The translations under genes and the position numbers were made by a program. Positions 17,068 to 20,364 of a stretch of DNA of 20,364 bases are shown piece after piece. Source of the DNA: Phycisphaerae bacterium (GTDB taxonomy: Bacteria > Planctomycetota > Phycisphaerae > UBA1845). A model generated the notes under the pieces. It was not told the DNA's origin and did not search any database. It worked only from the letters and a program-made list of their open reading frames with translations. The stretch is taken from assembly GCA_029260155.1 (NCBI GenBank), contig JAJDDU010000250.1, forward strand, positions 1 to 20,364, given 5' to 3'. How positions within the stretch are numbered: the stretch's first letter is position 1; every line of letters starts with the position of its first letter.

Positions 17068-17367
17068 GGCGTGCCGTCCGGTCTGACGCGCATCTATGAT
17101 CGCGACATGGCGGCCGCCGGCATTCCAAAGCGCGACGAGCGAAACCGCGTCATGGCTGTTCACGCGCTACGCGTGACTTTCGGAACGCACCTGTGTGCCG
17201 CCGGCGTTCCCCTTCGCACCGCGCAGGCCGCAATGCGGCACTCTAAACCCGCACTCGCCGCCAATGTCTACACCGATCCGAAGTTGCTCGACGTAGCCGG
17301 CGCGATGGACACGCTCCCCGATCTCATGCCTACGCCCGAAGCAGCACCCGTCCGAGCCACCTCCTGA
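17065..17367 (+). pseudogene. Tyrosine recombinase/integrase, C-terminal catalytic remnant
   Basis: About 100 codons match the end of a phage-type tyrosine integrase. HALRVTFGTHL gives the H-x-x-R pair (H33, R36), MRHS gives the second catalytic His (H59) and VYTD gives the nucleophile Y69. The tail DPKLLDVAGAMDTLP recalls planctomycete integrases. The N-terminal core-binding domain, the first catalytic Arg and the Lys strand are absent, and the only available start is a TTG at 17065. It is therefore a stub of a full gene of roughly 350-420 codons. It lies beside the 3' end of a tRNA-Gly gene, a common integration target. Confidence 0.75.
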
Positions 17368-17603
17368 TCCGCATTTCCGACGCCGTCGCCACTAGTATTC
17401 ACAGACGCGGGAGTAGCGCCGGGCCGCCTACCTTGCACTGAACCTTCCACGTACGCGCGTCCACCGGGGTCAACTCTGGTCACTTGTTGGCAAAATGGGA
17501 GGTTTTCGAGGGGTTTTGGAATAGCGTTGGGGAGTCGTCGTAACTCGCGCTCACGTCAAGAGTAAGACGCCGCTGTCGCTCGTGGACAACGGCCGTCAAG
17601 GCA

Positions 17604-17675
17604 AGCGGGTGATGAGATTCGAACTCACGACATTCACGTTGGCAACGTGACGCTCTACCACTGAGCTACACCCGC
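17604..17675 (-). tRNA. tRNA-Gly (anticodon GCC)
   Basis: On the minus strand a 72-nt cloverleaf can be drawn. The 7-bp acceptor stem GCGGGTG/CACCCGC is perfect, with discriminator T. The D arm (AGCTCAGTGGTAGAGC) is standard. The anticodon arm TCACG-TTGCCAA-CGTGA shows anticodon GCC. The T arm GTGAGTTCGAATCTCAT contains TTCGAAT. The CCA end is not encoded. The 3' end faces the integrase stub at 17065-17367. Confidence 0.96.
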
Positions 17676-17764
17676 AAATGCGGTTTTTGGCTGCCTTGCA
17701 CCACAATTCATCGAGGCGGCAGCCGTTTCCGCCGAGCCACGGCATGTTACACGAGGCTGGGACG

Positions 17765-18172
17765 ATGGACAAGCATCGAAAAGCACGAATCCCGAAGCTC
17801 CGATTCACCGAAAGCCGAGGCGTCGGTTGGCACGTCACCTGCTGTGATCCTGGAACCGGGACGCCTCGACAGCACCGCTTCGGTATCAGCGAACGAGCCC
17901 GCGAGGAAGAGGCCCTTGCGGCGTATCACCGCTGGCTCGGTGAGCACCTGAACGGGGGAACGCCCAAGCCCCGCCCTGCCAGAGAACCGATGAGCCCCAG
18001 AGCAGTTGAACCGGCCCCAAGTCCAACCGGCTCCGAGCCAGGAAGCGTCATGGACATCGCTTCAGGGCTCACGGTCCTTGTGCGGGTGACTGCGTGGCGC
18101 AAACCGCAATTCCAAGAGCCCAACGACGATAGCGAGCAAAGCCATCGGACCCCCGGCTCCGCACAGAGGTGA
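17765..18172 (+). pseudogene. N-terminal remnant of a planctomycete integrase-like protein
   Basis: From ATG 17765 (GAGG 9 nt upstream) the first about 105 codons look real. IPKLRFTESRGVGWHV, then HRFGISERAREEEALAAYHRWL, resembles the N-terminal arm/DNA-binding part found ahead of core-binding domains in planctomycete integrases. The family-like text ends near GSVMDIASGL at about 18075. The remaining codons to 18172 look random and lie antisense to the tail of the frameshifted paralogue. The recombinase core and catalytic domains are missing. The assignment rests on recalled family pattern, so another function of the complete gene is possible. Confidence 0.55.
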
Positions 18173-18256
18173 CATTGAAGTGGGGGCTACTTCCGCTTCG
18201 TCCTCGGCAGCTTGAGTGTCTCCCGCTCCCGGTTCCGTGTTACCACCGACTTGATT

Positions 18257-18281
18257 CACACAGATCTCTCCGATCTGTGTG
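18257..18281. repeat. Perfect 10-bp inverted repeat at the paralogue boundary
   Basis: CACACAGATC (18257-18266) and GATCTGTGTG (18272-18281) are exact reverse complements around a TCTCC loop. The sister gene has only the right arm and a 4-bp match on the left. The left arm is where homology between the two genes ends. It is coding here (EICVN) and has no T run, so a terminator is unlikely. Confidence 0.7.
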
Positions 18282-18793
18282 TGCGAATCAGGGGCCGGGT
18301 CGATGCTGTCGAACAGCCTCGCATTACTACCTTCGTCCGTCCACTCCGATCTGCCCGCACCGCCGACAGCGAACACGCCAAAAAGTCCCGACGTATCCAC
18401 TGACGCGACGAAGGCCAGTGCATTTAGATTCAGACCGGGGGGCCTGGAACAGGCACCGAAACGGGATTGGAGCTGCCGTCAAGGTTCGCATCAAAGGCGA
18501 ACATTCCATCGTTGTTTTCGGGGAAGCTGATATCTTGAGAATAAAACGCTCCTCGCGTGCCAAAGACGTAGTTCGACGGCTGAACGGATGAACTGAAGTC
18601 CACGGATCCTGTTCCACCAGTTGGCAGAATCAAGAGCGTGGTTTGCCAGCCTTGAATCGAATCCGAGGCATCGCTATTGATGCTCACGACCATCGTGTCC
18701 GAGGACACAGTGTCGGCGTCCATCACCAGAGGCGTCCCCGCCGGGTTACTTGTTACCAGGTTGACGCCGCTTTGAGCATGCGCGGTCTGCACC
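18263..18793 (-). repeat. Tandem gene duplication, downstream unit
   Basis: This stretch aligns with 18942-19473 over its whole length with one single-base gap. Long identical runs exist, for example around 18597-18660 against 19277-19340. The signal peptide region and the C-terminal tail lie outside the homologous unit. Confidence 0.85.
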
Positions 18794-18854
18794 AGTGACG
18801 AGCCGGACAGAACAAGTGTCACAAGCCCGAGTGCCGCGTACGCAGTTTTGTTCA

Positions 18855-19514
18855 TCATGAACGTCGCCTTAGCCGGCCAACGAATGACAGCCCAATCAGA
18901 GCAAGTGCCGCTGCACCGGGTGCCGGAATTGGAGTCACAACGATCTCTCCGATCTGTGTGTGCGAATCAAAGCTCGGGTCGATGTTGTCGAACAGCAGAG
19001 GATTAATATCGTCGTCCGTCCACTCCGATCTGCCCAAACCACCGACAGCGAACACGCCAAACGATCCGGAGGCATCCAGCGAAGCAGAGAAGTCCAGCTC
19101 GAGCAAGTTTAGCCCGGGTGGCCCTGAAACGGGCACCGGAACGGGAGTGAAAGAGCCGTCTAGACTCGCGTCCATGGCGAACATTCCGTCGCTGTTTGCA
19201 GGGAAGCTGAGATCTTCAGAATAGAACGCTCCTCGCGTGCCAAAAACGTAGTCCGACGGCTGAACGGATGAATTGAAGTCCACGGATCCTGTCCCACCAG
19301 TTGGCAGAATCAAGAGCGTGGTTTGCCAGCCTTGAATCAAATCCGCGGCATCGCTATTGATGCTCACGACCATCGTGTCCAAGGACACGGTGCCGGCGTC
19401 CATCATCAGAGACGTCCCCGCAGGGTTGCTTGTTACCAAGTTGAGGTCGCCTTGAGCATACGCGGTCCAACTCAAAAGGACGGCGAACGAGAGTAGAGCA
19501 CGAATCCGTTTCAT
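18855..19514 (-). CDS. PEP-CTERM secreted protein (paralogue 1)
   Basis: The 219-aa product starts at ATG 19514 with AAGGTG 7 nt upstream and has a signal peptide ending near AYAQG. The body is a beta-rich domain of unknown function with IQGWQTTLLILP, a pattern seen in cohesin-like surface domains; this link is tentative. The C-terminus IPAPGAAALALIGLSF followed by GRLRRRS is a PEP-CTERM signal: a Pro-x-Pro-type motif, a hydrophobic helix and an Arg cluster. By family knowledge an exosortase/archaeosortase-like enzyme recognises such tails; none is encoded here. The start overlaps the upstream gene's stop by 4 nt, and its stop overlaps the start of paralogue 2 the same way. This suggests translational coupling along the three genes. 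Confidence 0.82.
   Translation of the reverse strand: MKRIRALLSFAVLLSWTAYAQGDLNLVTSNPAGTSLMMDAGTVSLDTMVVSINSDAADLIQGWQTTLLILPTGGTGSVDFNSSVQPSDYVFGTRGAFYSEDLSFPANSDGMFAMDASLDGSFTPVPVPVSGPPGLNLLELDFSASLDASGSFGVFAVGGLGRSEWTDDDINPLLFDNIDPSFDSHTQIGEIVVTPIPAPGAAALALIGLSFVGRLRRRS
18942..19473 (-). repeat. Tandem gene duplication, upstream unit
   Basis: This is the sister of 18263-18793. The constant 680-bp offset over most of the unit shows a recent tandem duplication with few indels. Confidence 0.85.
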
Positions 19515-20224
19515 CTGTATGCACCTTGTTCTTGAGAAACAGCGTCATTGGTTGCGTCATGCCAACGCCATATCGGAATTCGGTATGAAGCCAAGTTCTT
19601 CAAAGTAGAAAAGCCGGTTCGGACAAGTCGAACGAGACCTGCCCGTCGTACGTCAACGCCAGCCACATCCAGCGGCAATCCACCGGGAAGGAAACTGGGG
19701 CTGTTCGATGCCGTGGCAATCAAATCGGTGACGCTAATACTATGGTTGCCATTGACGTCGGCGAACTGGTCATAAGGCAGAATCGGGAAGAACGAAGGAA
19801 TCTTCGACGAAACGAGCACCACATCGGTCACCGACGTCGAGCCGTTACGATTCGCGTCGCCATGCAGAATGTCGAAAAACTGTTCAAAGTCCGATCCCGG
19901 ACCGAAAGCGCCGTCGAGCAGCGAACCACCCCCGGCAGCGCGGACCGGAGACGTATCGCCGGCTTCGCCATCGAGATTGATTAGCAGTGCGTCCGTGGGA
20001 AATGAACTGGGGAAAATATAGCTGGCGGTGAAGGTGACCGAGTTGTACGAAAAGAGAATCCCTGGATCGGGGGTCGTGTAGTCCGGCACATTCACGCCGG
20101 TCAGCGTGAGCGACACTAGCTGAATATCCACATCCTGATCGAATTCGATCTGAATGGTATCCAGGTTAACCCATGGCAATGGCAAGTCGGGATTGACCCC
20201 GTTGATTAAGGAGTACGAAGCCAA
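19511..20224 (-). CDS. Dockerin-type secreted protein, C-terminal part; 5' end uncertain
   Basis: The frame encodes a beta domain (PLPWVNLDTIQIEFDQDVDI, then SLTLTGVNV and SVTFTASYIF), as found near the end of large planctomycete extracellular proteins. A dockerin-like pair follows: DANRNGSTSVTD and DVNGNHSISVTD. The only start is TTG 20224, with no ribosome site or signal peptide. The same frame stays open upstream to a stop at 20357-20359, and the codons just before the TTG (LNSF) fit the domain. The true N-terminus is therefore missing, frameshifted or beyond the window. After the dockerin, about 50 residues rich in Arg and Trp have no recognised match. The stop overlaps the next gene's ATG by 4 nt, as in an operon. 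Confidence 0.65.
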   Translation of the reverse strand: MASYSLINGVNPDLPLPWVNLDTIQIEFDQDVDIQLVSLTLTGVNVPDYTTPDPGILFSYNSVTFTASYIFPSSFPTDALLINLDGEAGDTSPVRAAGGGSLLDGAFGPGSDFEQFFDILHGDANRNGSTSVTDVVLVSSKIPSFFPILPYDQFADVNGNHSISVTDLIATASNSPSFLPGGLPLDVAGVDVRRAGLVRLVRTGFSTLKNLASYRIPIWRWHDATNDAVSQEQGAYR

Positions 20225-20239
20225 AAATGAATTAAGAGT

Positions 20240-20293
20240 TTTTGCGGCGGCGTGGGGTGTGGATGAGGGGTTGAGGGTGATGCCGCCGCAAAA
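20240..20293. repeat. Perfect 12-bp inverted repeat with 30-nt loop
   Basis: TTTTGCGGCGGC (20240-20251) and GCCGCCGCAAAA (20282-20293) are exact reverse complements. Neither strand has a T run just after the stem, so a standard intrinsic terminator is not clear. It lies just upstream of the start-less dockerin gene and may mark a rearrangement joint or a regulatory hairpin. Confidence 0.6.
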
Positions 20294-20364
20294 GGTCGGT
20301 TGGACTGAACCGCGTCGGAGCGTGTCTGGGGTTTTAGGTGGACGAGTGCATGGCGTTCAGGGGC

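Larger units (their letters stand above)
18062..18858 (-). pseudogene. Secreted paralogue 2, frameshifted, with a non-PEP C-terminal anchor-like tail
   Basis: From ATG 18858 the frame encodes a signal peptide (about 29 residues, ending AHA) and a domain closely related to the neighbouring gene, then stops at 18430 just after VPGPP. The matching frame continues from about 18436 to a stop at 18062: SGLFGVFAVGG, GRSEWTD, DSHTQIGEI. Position offsets to the sister copy change from 680 to 679 across this point, so one base is missing, most simply in the G6 run at 18437-18442. With that base restored the protein would have about 265 residues. Its tail differs from the sister: a linker rich in Glu, Ala, Thr and Pro, then LCGAGGPMALLAIVVGLL and a basic end. 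This resembles Cys-containing C-terminal sorting signals. The start overlaps the upstream stop by 4 nt. A sequencing error is the main alternative to a true pseudogene. Confidence 0.75.

Noticed and set aside
16904..17086. 60-codon frame through repeat copy B
   Set aside because: Copy A is broken by a stop early in the same frame and has gaps that are not multiples of three, so the block is not under protein-coding constraint.

Overview
The window looks like chromosomal DNA from a planctomycete, probably an uncultured lineage close to the Phycisphaerae. This is inferred from gene style, not from a marker gene. The clues are: several large secreted proteins ending in dockerin-like EF-hand pairs; a PEP-CTERM sorting signal; a small membrane protein ending in the CxxCGY...CPECG zinc ribbon common in this phylum; and two integrase remnants of types that recall planctomycete families. 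Base composition is fairly GC-rich and most genes use clear coding frames.

Positions 1-4248 hold a compact minus-strand housekeeping block, read from right to left: a DinG/XPD-type helicase, a PilT-type retraction ATPase (TTG start) and an RlmL-like 23S rRNA methyltransferase cut by the left window edge. Positions 4521-6167 (+) encode a predicted lipoprotein with a complete matrixin (MMP-like) catalytic domain, a calcium-binding Asp-rich linker and cysteine-rich repeats. Positions 6270-7997 (-) encode a membrane polyferredoxin of the NapH/CcoG type fused to TPRs.

Positions 8565-12972 (+) are a two-gene unit of secreted dockerin-bearing proteins (1031 and 431 aa); the second also carries cohesin-like beta-sandwich regions. 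Positions 12973-17067 look rearranged. Two direct copies of a block of about 142 bp (13065 and 16925) bracket 3.7 kb holding a zinc-ribbon membrane protein, a beta-propeller/dockerin gene that seems to have lost its 5' end, a stand-alone SpoIIE/RsbU-type phosphatase, and a divergent small helical protein preceded by a sigma-54-like promoter.

Positions 17065-18172 surround a tRNA-Gly(GCC) gene with the C-terminal stub of one tyrosine integrase and the N-terminal stub of another protein, probably integrase-like. This is a typical integration hot-spot scar.

Positions 18062-20224 (-) hold the most unusual locus: a dockerin protein with no credible start, then two tandem paralogues, all joined by 4-nt ATGA overlaps. 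The upstream paralogue ends in a PEP-CTERM signal. The downstream paralogue has a different Cys/hydrophobic/basic C-terminal tail, is frameshifted by one missing base in a G6 tract, and diverges from its sister exactly at a perfect 10-bp inverted repeat. The tail of this gene lies antisense to the integrase stub. The overall picture is a cell-surface protein locus being reshaped by duplication and mobile-element activity.
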